A stretch of 64,000 nucleotides of DNA from Micromonospora humi (GCF_900090105.1 NZ_FMDM01000008.1:124001-188000); one strand, 5' to 3'; shown: positions 17,342 through 26,419, numbered from the stretch's first letter. Translations and numbers: made by a program. Notes: generated from the letters alone by a model not told the origin.

Positions 17342-17721
17342 CACTCGACGCCGTCCTCGACACCGCCGCCGGTGTCTGCCTCGTCGCCGGCGCGCTGCTC
17401 AGCCTCGCCGCCGGTGTCGCCCTGATCCGCTTCCCGGACGTGCTGTCCCGGATGCACGCCGCGGCCAAGCCCCAGGTGCTCGGGCTGCTGTTGGTCCTGC
17501 TCGGGTGCGCGTTGCGGCTGCGCAGCGGCGTGGACGTCACCACGCTCGTGCTGGTGGGCATGTTCCAGCTGGCCACCGCGCCGGTCGCGGCGCACATGGT
17601 CGGGCGGGCGGCGTACCCGCACGACGACATCCGGCGGGACCTGCTGCTCACCGACGAACTCGCCGGCGACCTCGACCGGATCCGGGCCGACCGGGAGGCC
17701 CCGGCGGCCCGCGCGTCCTGA
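17338..17721 (+). CDS. mrpG: Mrp antiporter subunit G
   Basis: A 127-residue last gene of the Mrp operon. Three helices and the family motif GVALIRFPDVLSRMHAAAKP are present, followed by a hydrophilic C-terminal tail of about 30 residues. It starts at GTG overlapping the mrpF stop. The operon ends here; the next gene is convergent 31 nt downstream. Confidence 0.92.
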   Translation: MTLDAVLDTAAGVCLVAGALLSLAAGVALIRFPDVLSRMHAAAKPQVLGLLLVLLGCALRLRSGVDVTTLVLVGMFQLATAPVAAHMVGRAAYPHDDIRRDLLLTDELAGDLDRIRADREAPAARAS

Positions 17722-17752
17722 CCGGACCCCGGAAGGTCGCGCGCCGCCGGGG

Positions 17753-18064
17753 TCAGCGGTGTCGCTGGCAGGGTACGCAGAACCGGGCGGCGGGACGGAT
17801 CTCCAGCCGTCCCGCGGGAATGTCGTGGCCGCAGCGCTCGCAGACGCCGTAGGTGCCCTCGGACATCCGCTTCAACGCCTGCGCGGTGTCCGTGGCACCG
17901 TCCCGGGCCGCCTCGATCAGCCGGCGCAGGGTGTCCGGGTCGTGACCGCCGTGGCCCGGCTGCCGTGCGGCCGGCGTCAGTTCGGTGAGCTGGTCGGTGT
18001 AGTCGGCGAGCTGCCGTTCCAACAGCCCGCGCAGCGTCTCGCGGTCGTCCAGGGTGTGCGTCAT
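17753..18064 (-). CDS. DksA/TraR-type zinc-finger protein
   Basis: A 103-residue protein with an N-terminal helical hairpin and a C-terminal four-cysteine zinc finger (C75-x2-C78, C96-x2-C99, spacing of 17 between pairs). RMSEGTYGVCERCG is the family signature. DksA-type proteins bind the secondary channel of RNA polymerase; short actinobacterial members are thought to tune stress transcription, but their roles are varied. ATG at 18064 is preceded by AAAGGA. The frame extends well upstream but without family similarity. Confidence 0.88.
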   Translation of the reverse strand: MTHTLDDRETLRGLLERQLADYTDQLTELTPAARQPGHGGHDPDTLRRLIEAARDGATDTAQALKRMSEGTYGVCERCGHDIPAGRLEIRPAARFCVPCQRHR

Positions 18065-18310
18065 CGTCGGTGGTCCTTTCCGGGGGGCACCTCTTCGGGA
18101 TCTCCAGCGTCGCCGGCAGGGTGACGATCGGCATTGCCCGTGACCGGCCAACAAGGGCCCGCCAGATTGCCGGCGACCGGAGAGGTCGCTTCCTCGCTCC
18201 GTGGCTATGGTTGGTGGCATGCGGCACCAGCAGCACCACCCGACCACGCTGCCGTAGCGCCGGCCCGCTCCCGGCCGGCTCCGCGCAGCCGTCACCGAAG
18301 GAGTCTCGCT

Positions 18311-18541
18311 GTGGTCATCGAACGCACGCACCTGCCGGGCGTCGGCGTACGTCACGCCTTCACCACCGAACAGGGCCGCCGGATCGCGGTCATCGCGCAC
18401 CGGGTCGGTGGCCGACGGGACGTCGTCCACGACGATCCGCACGACCCCGACGGCACTGTCGGCCTCGCCCTCACCCCGGCCGAGGCGTCCGCCCTGGCCA
18501 CGCTGCTGGGTTTCCCGGAGCTGGTGGCCGCCCCCGACTGA
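18311..18541 (+). CDS. orphan KhtT-like regulatory N-domain (cation/proton antiporter regulator)
   Basis: A 76-residue protein matching the N-terminal domain of KhtT/YhaU, the regulatory subunit of CPA2-type K+/H+ antiporters: IERTHLPGVGVRHAF, then GRRIAVIAHRVG, and LTPAEASALATLLG. Family members are usually about 160 residues, with a C-terminal TrkA-C (RCK-C) nucleotide-binding domain. That domain is absent here and the stop is followed 6 nt later by a convergent gene. No KhtU-type antiporter is adjacent. GTG at 18311 follows GAAGGAG. It may be a stand-alone regulator, perhaps of the nearby Mrp system, or a truncated relic. Confidence 0.75.
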   Translation: MVIERTHLPGVGVRHAFTTEQGRRIAVIAHRVGGRRDVVHDDPHDPDGTVGLALTPAEASALATLLGFPELVAAPD

Positions 18542-18547
18542 CGGGAG

Positions 18548-19765
18548 TCAGTCCGGCAGCGCCCGGCGCGGCCAGCCCAGGGCCCGCGCGCCGAGCACGG
18601 CGGCGTGCAGGGTGAACCTGTCCCGCGGCTCGGCGGGGTCGTGGCCGCTCAGCGTCCGGATCCGGGCGAGCCGGTAGGTGACGGTGCGGACGGACACATG
18701 CAGGCGGCGAGCCGCCTCGGTGGCGACCTCGCCGCACGCGAAGTATTCGGCCAGGGTGTCCACCAGCGGCTCGGCGCCGCCCCGGGCCCGGCCCAACGGC
18801 GTCAGCACCGCCCGCACGAGGTCGACCATCGCCGGCTGGTCCCGCAGCAGGACGCGGTAGATGAGCAGGTCGTGGGCGTCGATCACCGGCGCGTCGGTGT
18901 GCAGCCGGCGAGCCGTGGCGAGGGCCTCCCGGGCCTCCTCGTAGGAGCGGGCGATGCCGTACAGCCCGGGGTGCGGGCGGCCGACCACCACCTGCCACGG
19001 CCGGCCCCGCGTCAGGCGGTCCAGCTCGCCGTGCATGAGCCGGCCGAGGTCGTCCGTCGGCCCGCCGCGACCGGGCCGCACCGGTTCCGCCGGCGCGATC
19101 ACCACCAGCAGCCCTTCCTTCGTCGCCACCAGCACGTCCCGGTCGCCCAGCCGGTCGAAGATGACCCGTTCCAGGGCGCTGATCGCCGGCTCGGCGTCGG
19201 GCAACCGGTGGCTCGGCGCGGCGAGCGCGACCTGATGGACGCGGGCGAGATCCAACCCGAACGGCTCGGCCCGCTCCACCAACCCGCCCAGGTCGGAGTC
19301 GCCGCGAAGCAGGTCGTCGACGAGCTCGCGGCGCAGCGACTCCTCGTGGCGGACCAGCTCCCGGCGGGCCACCGCGTAACCCTCGGCGAGCGTGGCGACG
19401 GCGGCGTCGACGACGTGCAGGACCGCGTCCGCCGCGGCCCGGACCGTCTCGCTGTCGGAGGAGCGGTCCAGGTGCGGCAGGTGCCGCCACAGCCGCCGCG
19501 CCGCGGACAGGTAGAGGCGTACCGCCCGGCCGGCCGACACGCCCTGCTCGGCCGCGCGCCGGCCGAGCACCCCGATCGCGTCCAGCTCACCGCGGCGCGG
19601 GCGGCGACCGGTCACCGCCGCGTCCCGGAGCAGCCGGAGATAGTCGCCGAGCAACTCCACCGGTACGCCGTCCGCGTCGGCGCTCGCCGCGCGGGCCACC
19701 TCCGCCAGCCACTGGTCGTCGCCGCGCGCTCCGGCCGGATCCGGCCGGGGGACGCTCTCGGTCAT
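18548..19765 (-). CDS. PucR/CdaR-family transcriptional regulator
   Basis: A 405-residue regulator. An N-terminal helical sensory region of about 170 residues is followed by a CdaR GGDEF-like middle domain (VVVGRPHPGLYGIARSYEEA). The C-terminal PucR-type helix-turn-helix is at about 350-395 (VATEAARRLHVSVRTVTYRL). Such proteins activate catabolic or stress genes in response to small molecules. ATG at 19765 is chosen with GGGAG upstream; an in-frame ATG 9 codons earlier is possible. It is convergent with the KhtT-like gene. Confidence 0.85.
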   Translation of the reverse strand: MTESVPRPDPAGARGDDQWLAEVARAASADADGVPVELLGDYLRLLRDAAVTGRRPRRGELDAIGVLGRRAAEQGVSAGRAVRLYLSAARRLWRHLPHLDRSSDSETVRAAADAVLHVVDAAVATLAEGYAVARRELVRHEESLRRELVDDLLRGDSDLGGLVERAEPFGLDLARVHQVALAAPSHRLPDAEPAISALERVIFDRLGDRDVLVATKEGLLVVIAPAEPVRPGRGGPTDDLGRLMHGELDRLTRGRPWQVVVGRPHPGLYGIARSYEEAREALATARRLHTDAPVIDAHDLLIYRVLLRDQPAMVDLVRAVLTPLGRARGGAEPLVDTLAEYFACGEVATEAARRLHVSVRTVTYRLARIRTLSGHDPAEPRDRFTLHAAVLGARALGWPRRALPD

Positions 19766-19892
19766 CACGGTCTCCCGGTGCGGGGCCGGCACGGACGCCG
19801 ACCCGATCCACCCAGGCTAGGCGGCCTCTCGCGTGCCGTGAGGGACAGTGGGCGGGGGCTCCTCGCTCGCACCGGTCTGATCGAATGGCCCG

Positions 19893-20081
19893 GTGACCCC
19901 GCACCGCGTTCTCGCCGTCGTCCTGTTCGCGCTGGCCTTCCTGGCCCTGGCCGCGACACGCGCCTTCCCGTTCGTCGATGATCTCTCCGGGGTGGCGAAG
20001 TCCGCCGTCGCCGTCGTCGGCGCCGCGTGTCTGCTGGCGGGTGTCGCGCTCTGGATGCGCAAGCCGCAGGACCCGCGGTAG
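19893..20081 (+). CDS. small two-helix membrane protein
   Basis: A 62-residue protein with two predicted transmembrane helices (LAVVLFALAFLALAAT and VAKSAVAVVGAACLLAGVAL) and a basic C-terminus. GTG start. No recognised family. It lies alone between a divergent regulator and a convergent prenyl synthase. Its length and hydrophobic pattern support a real gene, without functional evidence. Confidence 0.55.
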   Translation: MTPHRVLAVVLFALAFLALAATRAFPFVDDLSGVAKSAVAVVGAACLLAGVALWMRKPQDPR

Positions 20082-20096
20082 CCGCGATCCTGGTCG

Positions 20097-21140
20097 CTAG
20101 CGGTTGCGCTCCACCACGTAGTCGGTCAGGTCGAGCAGGAAGCGGCCGTCGTCGGTGTCCACCGCCGCCCCCAGCGCCCGCTCCGCCTCGTGCCGGGCGG
20201 CCACCGCGAGGTCCCGGGCGCTGCGGCGGGCGGACTCCACACAGTCGTACGCGAGGAGCCGCCCGTGCAGCCAGCGCACCTCGGCCTCGGTGCGCTGCGT
20301 CCGGGTCCGGCTCAGGAAGACCACGAGCCGTTCGCGTTCGTCCGGTGTGCACCGCCGCATGAAGTCGATCAGGATGAGCGTCCGCTTGCCCTCCCACAGG
20401 TCGCCCGCGATCTCCTTGCCGTAGCTCGCGTAGTCACCGGTCAGGTTGAGCGCGTCGTCCTGGATCTGGAACGCGGCGCCCAGGTACCAGCCGTAGCGGT
20501 CCAGCACGTCGACCGCGTTCTCCCGGCCGGTGGCGACGAGGATGCCGGTCCGGCACGGGTAGATGCAGGTGTACCAGGAGGTCTTCTTCAGGCACATCCG
20601 GTAGTAGTCGTCGGCGTCCAGGTCGCACACGTTGTCCCGGATCCAGCCGATCTCGATGGCCTGCCCCTCCAGCGAGTGGCGCATCATCAACTCGGTCTCG
20701 ATGAACAGCCGCCAGGCGATCCCGGAGCCGAGCGCCGCCCGGTTCGCGGCGAGCCGCCGCAACGCCAGCAGGTTCGTCATGTTGCCGACGTTCAGCGCCA
20801 CGCCGACCCCGTACTCGGCGTGCAGGGTCGCCGCGCCGCGCCGCTGCTCGCTCTCGTCCTGGATGTCGTCGTGGATGAGGAAGGCGTTGTGGAACAACTC
20901 GACGGTCACGGCGGCGTTGAGCCCCACCGCCGGCGCGCCGCCGAACGCCCGGCAGGTGGCGAGGCACATCGCGGCGCGCAGCCCCTTGCCCCACCGACGC
21001 GGATACTCCGCGACCAGGTCGTAGAGGTATCGCGGGCCGCCCTCGGGCACGTCGTCGAGCAGGGCGTCGAGGGCGAGCCCGCGGTAGCGCTCCAGCATGG
21101 CCTCCACGGACCCGCCGGCCACCCCGGCGGTCGGCGCCAT
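20097..21140 (-). CDS. polyprenyl (geranylgeranyl-type) diphosphate synthase
   Basis: A 347-residue trans-prenyltransferase that condenses isopentenyl diphosphate with allylic diphosphates. The first Asp-rich motif is HDDIQDESEQRRG (D91, D92, D95). The second is FQIQDDALNLTGD (D228, D229; the usual last Asp is Asn232, as in several GGPP synthases). Other prenylsynthase features are present (GKGLRAAMCL, LEGQAIEIGW, KKTSWY). Chain length cannot be set from sequence. It starts 7 nt after the stop of the helical protein at 21148-21564, so the two form an operon. No terpene cyclase or carotenoid genes are adjacent. Confidence 0.9.
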   Translation of the reverse strand: MAPTAGVAGGSVEAMLERYRGLALDALLDDVPEGGPRYLYDLVAEYPRRWGKGLRAAMCLATCRAFGGAPAVGLNAAVTVELFHNAFLIHDDIQDESEQRRGAATLHAEYGVGVALNVGNMTNLLALRRLAANRAALGSGIAWRLFIETELMMRHSLEGQAIEIGWIRDNVCDLDADDYYRMCLKKTSWYTCIYPCRTGILVATGRENAVDVLDRYGWYLGAAFQIQDDALNLTGDYASYGKEIAGDLWEGKRTLILIDFMRRCTPDERERLVVFLSRTRTQRTEAEVRWLHGRLLAYDCVESARRSARDLAVAARHEAERALGAAVDTDDGRFLLDLTDYVVERNR

Positions 21141-21147
21141 CGCGCGG

Positions 21148-21564
21148 CTACCGGTTCGTCCGGGTCGGACCGTCCGGGGTCGGCGACGCCAACTGGTCCG
21201 CGAGCCCGTTGGCCACGTCGGGCGCCAGCCGGGCGAGATTGAGTACGGTGTCCAGCGCGTCGTGCGCGTCGGAGGTGTACCGGCGGATCACCTCGCCGCG
21301 CTGGTCGTCGGCCATCTTCAACTGCCCGACCACGGTGTCGATCAGGCTGTGCCCGTCGGTGCGGACCCGCGCCACGAGCTCGTCGAACGCCTCCGGGTCC
21401 ACCCGGCGGCTCTCGCTCAGTTTCTCCTCGAGCCGCCGGGCGCCGGCCAGCCCCGCCGCGATCTCCTCCTCCAGCACGGTGGCCGCGTGGTTCACCGTCT
21501 CGGAGGTCTCCTCGGCCACCTTCTCGAAGCGCTCGTTGGTGCGCTCACGCTCGCTGTCTGTCAT
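21148..21564 (-). CDS. helical protein in operon with prenyl synthase
   Basis: A 138-residue soluble, charged, alpha-helical protein without a signal or membrane segment. Heptad-like stretches (FEKVAEETSETVNHAATVLEE and SLIDTVVGQLKMADDQRGEV) suggest a coiled coil or helical bundle, somewhat like phasin-type or granule-associated proteins. No family is recognised with confidence. It is the first gene of a two-gene operon with the polyprenyl synthase (7-nt gap), so a structural or regulatory role in prenyl lipid metabolism is possible but speculative. Confidence 0.65.
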   Translation of the reverse strand: MTDSERERTNERFEKVAEETSETVNHAATVLEEEIAAGLAGARRLEEKLSESRRVDPEAFDELVARVRTDGHSLIDTVVGQLKMADDQRGEVIRRYTSDAHDALDTVLNLARLAPDVANGLADQLASPTPDGPTRTNR

Positions 21565-21735
21565 GGCCGAAGTGTCATCGGGCCTTCGGCGGCACGCCAG
21601 GGGAGTGTCGCCATGGTGACTCAGCGTGTCCGTTCGGGGTCGACGATCGGGCGGTTCGGGCTGATATCTTCAGCCGTCCCGGCGACTCATGGAACAGCGG
21701 CGACGGTGGTGGACTTCATCGCGGGGAGAGCAGAC

Positions 21736-21804
21736 GTGTTCGAGCTGCGTATCGACGGACCGCGGATGACGCGTTTCCTCGCCTCGAGCAGCTACCTCCA
21801 GTGA
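21736..21804 (+). CDS. possible 22-residue ORF overlapping barstar gene
   Basis: GTG at 21736 lies 7 nt after GGGGAGAG and opens a 22-codon frame whose TGA overlaps the GTG of the barstar gene by 4 nt. The peptide (ending RFLASSSYLQ) resembles nothing I know. It may be a translational lead-in or the tail of a decayed upstream gene. A short hairpin (GGCTGA/TCAGCC, 21659-21675) lies upstream. Confidence 0.3.
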   Translation: MFELRIDGPRMTRFLASSSYLQ

Positions 21805-22268
21805 CCATGTGGCAGAACTCCGCACCTGCGGTCCAGGTGCTCGCCCGCACCACGCTGTTTCCCGTCACGGATCTCGTGCCACCCTCCGGTGAGATCGCGG
21901 TGGCCCGCCTGGACGGCGCGGCGATGACGGACGTCGACGGCGTGTTCGCGCAGTTCTCCGACGCGCTGCGGTTCCCGGGCTACTTCGGGTGGAACTGGCC
22001 TGCCCTGGCGGACTGCCTCACGGATCTCCAGTGGTTGCCGGCACACCGATATCTCGTCCTCGTCGAGAACGCCTCCCTGATCCTGCGCGAGAACGAGAGC
22101 AGGAGAGAGGTCCTCTTCGGCATCCTCGCCGACGCCGGCCGGCACTGGGCCGACTCCTACGAGGCGCGGTACCGGGGCACGGGGCCGTTCTTCCACGTCG
22201 TTCTCCTGTGCGAGGAGGGTGAGGTCGAGGCCTTGAAGCAGGAGGTGGAGGCCGCATCGAGTCGGTGA
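21801..22268 (+). CDS. barstar-family protein (ribonuclease inhibitor fold)
   Basis: A 155-residue protein with the barstar fold signature: a long helix after DVDGVFAQFSDALRFPGYFGWNWPALADCLTDL, then a strand-helix segment ending ILADAGRHW and a C-terminal FHVVLLCEE strand. The FGWNWPALADCL core is the classic region that blocks barnase-type RNases. No barnase-like gene lies beside it, so it may be an orphan immunity protein or regulator. GTG at 21801 overlaps the mini-ORF; ATG at 21807 is an alternative. It is convergent with the large STAND gene. Confidence 0.82.
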   Translation: MTMWQNSAPAVQVLARTTLFPVTDLVPPSGEIAVARLDGAAMTDVDGVFAQFSDALRFPGYFGWNWPALADCLTDLQWLPAHRYLVLVENASLILRENESRREVLFGILADAGRHWADSYEARYRGTGPFFHVVLLCEEGEVEALKQEVEAASSR

Positions 22269-22342
22269 CGGTCGACGATGTGGGCGGCCCGGCGGGGCAC
22301 GTCGTGCCGGGCCGGAGGTCCGGACCGCCACGGCGGGCGTCC

Positions 22343-25300
22343 TCAGCGGGCCGGGCAGGCCGGCCTGCGCTCCACACCCGGCAGGTAGGTGGACCACTCC
22401 TCGTCGGTCAGATCGCGGCGCAGGTCGCGGCAGAGCTTGTCCCGGGCGCGTGTCGGGTCGGGCGACTCGACGGCGCCGAGCCACACGGTGTCGCCGCCGC
22501 CGACCGCGAGCCGCCGGCCGTCCGGGCTGAACGCCACCACGTCCGCGCTCATCAGGTAGCCGGTGAGCGTGGCGTACGGCAGCCCGCTCGCCACGTCCCA
22601 CAGCTGCGGCGGTGCGTTGGCCCTGCCGACGGCGAGGGTTCGGCCGTCCGGGCTGAACTGGGCCGTGATGAAGAATCCACCGTCCGGCAGGCTCAGCGTG
22701 GTCGTCGAGCGTCCCGTCGCCACGTCCCACTGCCGGAGGGTGGCGTCGTCGCTCGCGCTGACCAGGGTCTGCCCGTCCGGGCTGAAGGACACGGACCCGA
22801 CCCGGTCGGTGTGGCCGATGAGGACGGCTCGGGCCCGGCCGGCGACGGGGTCCCAGAGACGGACCGTGCTGTCCCGGCTGGACGTGGCCAGGGTCAGTCC
22901 GTCCGGCGAGAAGGCGGCTGCCATCACTTCGCTGCCGTGGCCGGCGAGGGCGGCGCGGATCCGGTGGGCTGCCGGATCCCAGAGCTGCACCGCGCCGTCG
23001 GCGTCGCCCCAGGCGAGGGTCCTGCCGTCGGGGCTGAAGGCGAGCGCGCTGACGCCCAGTAGCGAGGCCTCGTTGCCCAGCGTCTCCCGGAGGCGGGCGG
23101 CGGTGGCGTCCCAGAGCCGGACGACGTCGCTGCCGACAGCCAGGGTGCGTCCGTCCGGGCTGAAGGCCAGCGCCGTCACCTCCGTGTTCTCGGTGGGCGC
23201 CCGCAGGGTGCTCCGGACCCGGCCGACCGCCACGTCCCACAGGCTGACCACGTCGTCCTCGCCGACGGCGAGCATGGACCCGTCCGGGCTGAACGCGACC
23301 GCGTCCACGTCGACGTCGGGGCGGGTCAGCACCGCCCGGGTCAGGGTCACGGTGGGATCCCACAGCCGTACGGTCCGGTCATCGCCGCCGGAGGCGAGGA
23401 GACGACCGTCCGGGCTGAAGGCCAACGCGTTGACGTTCTCCGTGTGGCCGGGAAGCGCGCCCTGGATCCGGCCGGTGACCGCGTCCCACAGCCGCACCTG
23501 GTCCTCGTCGTCCCCGGTGGCGATCCGCTTGCCGTCGGGGCTGAACGCCACGGCGTTGACGTTCCGTACGGGCAGGGTGGCCCTCGCCCGCAGCGGTCCG
23601 ACCTCCCACAGCCGCAACTCCTGGCTGCCCGCGACGGCGAGGGTGCGGCCGTCCGGGCTGAACGCGAGCGTGTCCACCCACCCTCGGTCCAGGTCGTAGG
23701 GCAGGACGCCGCGGCTGCGGCCGCCGGCCAGGTCCCAGAGCCGCACCGTCCCGTCCCGGGCACCACTGGCCAGCGTGCGGCCGTCGGAAGAGATCGTCAA
23801 CGTGGTGATCTCAGCGGTGTGGCCGGTGAGGGTGGCCCGCCGCCGTGCTCCAGGGACGTCCCACACCTTGACCTTGGCGAAGGGGCCGACGGCGGCGAGC
23901 ACCCGACCGTCCGGCGAGAAGGCCAACGCCTGGACCCTCCCGCTGTCCGAGGCCTGATCGTCGAGCGTGCCGCGGACCTGCCCGTCCGTCACCGAGCGCA
24001 GTGACACCCGTCCCGTGCTCTCGCCGGTGGCCAGGGTGCTCCCGTCGGGGCTGAAGGCGATCGACAGGATGTCGGCGTCGCCGGGCGCGATGTCACCCGT
24101 GGTCCTGCCGGTGGCCGTGTCCCACAGTCGCACCGTGCCGTCGGTGAGGGCGGCCAGCAGCGTGCCGCCGGGTTGGAAGGCGACCGCGTTCACCGGACCG
24201 CGGTGCCCGGTGAGCCGGTTCAGGGATGCCAGGCCGGATGCGGCATAGAGGCTGGCTGCGGCCTCGACCGTGGGGCTGACCCGGTGGGCGTGCACGGCCA
24301 GCAGCGCGGCGAGTTCCGGATCGCTGGTCTGCAGCGACCGGGACTGGGTCGCCAACTGCCGGGACAGCGACTGCGCCCCGGTGCGGACCGCGTCCTGCCG
24401 CTGCCAGAACGCGACGCCGGCGGCGACCACCGCGAGGACGAGCAGCGAGGCCAGCACCGCGTTGAGCCGTCGCGCCCGCCGGGTCGCGGCCTGCTGCCGG
24501 TCAGCGCTGGCCGCCAGGTAGGCGGCCGTCTCCCGGGGCAGTGCGTGGGTCGGCGACCAGGTCAGCCCTTCGGTCAGGTCGGTGCCGCGCAGCAGGTCGT
24601 CCGGGTCGGCGGTGTCCCGCCACCGCAGCCGGCGTTCCTCCGCCCGGCGCAGCCAGTCGTGGAACCGGCGGTCCTGTGCCACCCATCCGCGCAGCGTGCC
24701 CCAGTCGCGGATCAACGCGTCGTGGACGAGTTCGGCCACCGGCTCGGGGGATCGGTCCGGGCCGGGCGGGGTGACCCGGCGGGTGGTGACGACGCGGCGC
24801 CGGGTCAGCACGGCGAGCACCTCGTCGACCGCTGCCGGCGCGGTGTCGGCGCCGGCCAGCTCCCGGAGCGTGGCCAGCGGCACCTGCCGCCGGGCGGCCG
24901 GCACCCGGTGGGCCTCGTCGGCCGGGTGGACCAGCGCGGTCAGGACGCGCCGGGCGATCGACCGTCGCTCGGCGGGCAGTTCCTCGACTGCGCGGTCACA
25001 CCACCGGGCCAGGCTGCCGGAGATCTCGCCGACCCGCCGGTACGCCTCGTGCGTGAGTCGACCGTCGTCGCGCCGGTGCCACAGTTGTTCGAGGGTGAGT
25101 TCCAGCAGCGGGAGCAGGGTGACCGGGGCGCGGCGGTCGAGTGGGGCGCCCGGGTCGGCGGCGAGCAGGTCGGCGACGATCCGGTCGGTCAGCCCGTCCT
25201 CGAGGTGTGCGCCGGCCGCTTCGGCGGGCCTGGTGATGATCGCCGTCAGTTCTCGGGCGGTGAGGGTGGCCGGCACATTGACCAGGCCGGGCAGGGCCGC

Positions 25301-26419
25301 GTCGAGGAGGTCCGGCGCGACGGTCGCCAGCCGGGGATAGAAGTCGTCACGCATCACCAGCAGCACGGTCACCGCGGGATGCGCGCCGACCGCGGCGGTG
25401 AGCCGGTCGAGGTCGGCCGCCCGGGCCGGGGTCACCTCGGTCAATGCGTCCTCGACCTGGTCGACCACCAGCAGCAGACGGGTGCCGGGCGGTTCCCCGG
25501 CGAGGCGTGCGTCGATCGCGGCCCGCGCGCCGTCCACGACGCCGGCCAACTCGCTGAGCAGATCCTCACCGGGACGGGCGACGACCGTCAGCCAGCGGTC
25601 CGCGCCGGGCACCCCGCCGTCCGCCAGGGCCGGCACGACGCCGGCCTGGACCAGGGACGACTTGCCCGACCCGGACGGGCCGAGGAGCAGCAACGCCGGA
25701 TGACCGGCGCCCAGCGCGGCCAGTACCCGGTCGACCGCGTCGTCCCGGCCGTGGAACCAGCGGGCGTGCGCAGTGGTGAAGGCTTCCAGACCGCGGTACG
25801 GGACCACGTCCCGCACCGCCAGTTCCGGGTACGCCTCGCGCAGCGTCTCGGCCGGCGTGGCGTACGCGATGCCCTGCCCCCGCTGGTGCGCGTCGGGGTG
25901 GGTGATCGCGGTGACCATGCCCACCACCAGCCCGGTGACGTCGTCCAGCACCGGCGCGCCGCTGAAGCCGGTGGTGAGGTCGTTGGCGTCGGTGAGTTGC
26001 AGCAGCGTGCCGGCGGCGGTCTCCGGCAGCAGGTCGCCCGCGACGGCGTACCCGTGGTGGCCGCCGGCGGGCGCCTGCCGGGGAAAGCCGTACGACCGCA
26101 CGGCGTGCCCGCGGCGGCCAGCGGCGGCACCCAGCGGCAGTGGGCGTACCCCCTCGGGTGGGGTGTCGAGCCGGAGGACGGCGATGTCCCGGTCGCCGGC
26201 GTCCCGCCACGCCTCGGGCACGACGCGCGCGGCGAGCCGGGGCGCGCCTGGCGCGTGCGGGAACCAGACGGTGACCTCGGCCCCGGGCGCGCCGCCGACC
26301 GCGCGGGCGACGTGGGCGCAGGTGACCACGATCCGCTCGCCCACCAGGAAACCGGCGCCGGCCACCGTCCCGTCCGCGGTCACGAAGCGGGCGACGGCGG
26401 CCGTGAGCGACGAGGTCAT
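22343..26419 (-). CDS. trypsin-like protease - STAND NTPase - WD40 conflict/defence protein
   Basis: A 1358-residue multidomain protein. Residues 1-200 are a trypsin-like serine protease with H36 (TCAHV), D78 (DRDIAVL) and S153 (GFSGAPV). Residues about 208-560 form a STAND-type NTPase module with Walker A GPSGSGKSS (247-255) and Walker B LLLVVDQVED (316-325), followed by helical and winged-helix regions. One transmembrane helix is at 652-672. Residues about 740-1325 carry 14 WD40 repeats (each with xxAFSPDG), enough for two seven-bladed propellers. This architecture is described for NTP-dependent biological-conflict systems in multicellular bacteria: WD40 is expected to sense, STAND to switch, and the protease to act. 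Its ATG overlaps the stop of the Trypco1-like gene by 4 nt. Confidence 0.93.
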   Translation of the reverse strand: MTSSLTAAVARFVTADGTVAGAGFLVGERIVVTCAHVARAVGGAPGAEVTVWFPHAPGAPRLAARVVPEAWRDAGDRDIAVLRLDTPPEGVRPLPLGAAAGRRGHAVRSYGFPRQAPAGGHHGYAVAGDLLPETAAGTLLQLTDANDLTTGFSGAPVLDDVTGLVVGMVTAITHPDAHQRGQGIAYATPAETLREAYPELAVRDVVPYRGLEAFTTAHARWFHGRDDAVDRVLAALGAGHPALLLLGPSGSGKSSLVQAGVVPALADGGVPGADRWLTVVARPGEDLLSELAGVVDGARAAIDARLAGEPPGTRLLLVVDQVEDALTEVTPARAADLDRLTAAVGAHPAVTVLLVMRDDFYPRLATVAPDLLDAALPGLVNVPATLTARELTAIITRPAEAAGAHLEDGLTDRIVADLLAADPGAPLDRRAPVTLLPLLELTLEQLWHRRDDGRLTHEAYRRVGEISGSLARWCDRAVEELPAERRSIARRVLTALVHPADEAHRVPAARRQVPLATLRELAGADTAPAAVDEVLAVLTRRRVVTTRRVTPPGPDRSPEPVAELVHDALIRDWGTLRGWVAQDRRFHDWLRRAEERRLRWRDTADPDDLLRGTDLTEGLTWSPTHALPRETAAYLAASADRQQAATRRARRLNAVLASLLVLAVVAAGVAFWQRQDAVRTGAQSLSRQLATQSRSLQTSDPELAALLAVHAHRVSPTVEAAASLYAASGLASLNRLTGHRGPVNAVAFQPGGTLLAALTDGTVRLWDTATGRTTGDIAPGDADILSIAFSPDGSTLATGESTGRVSLRSVTDGQVRGTLDDQASDSGRVQALAFSPDGRVLAAVGPFAKVKVWDVPGARRRATLTGHTAEITTLTISSDGRTLASGARDGTVRLWDLAGGRSRGVLPYDLDRGWVDTLAFSPDGRTLAVAGSQELRLWEVGPLRARATLPVRNVNAVAFSPDGKRIATGDDEDQVRLWDAVTGRIQGALPGHTENVNALAFSPDGRLLASGGDDRTVRLWDPTVTLTRAVLTRPDVDVDAVAFSPDGSMLAVGEDDVVSLWDVAVGRVRSTLRAPTENTEVTALAFSPDGRTLAVGSDVVRLWDATAARLRETLGNEASLLGVSALAFSPDGRTLAWGDADGAVQLWDPAAHRIRAALAGHGSEVMAAAFSPDGLTLATSSRDSTVRLWDPVAGRARAVLIGHTDRVGSVSFSPDGQTLVSASDDATLRQWDVATGRSTTTLSLPDGGFFITAQFSPDGRTLAVGRANAPPQLWDVASGLPYATLTGYLMSADVVAFSPDGRRLAVGGGDTVWLGAVESPDPTRARDKLCRDLRRDLTDEEWSTYLPGVERRPACPAR

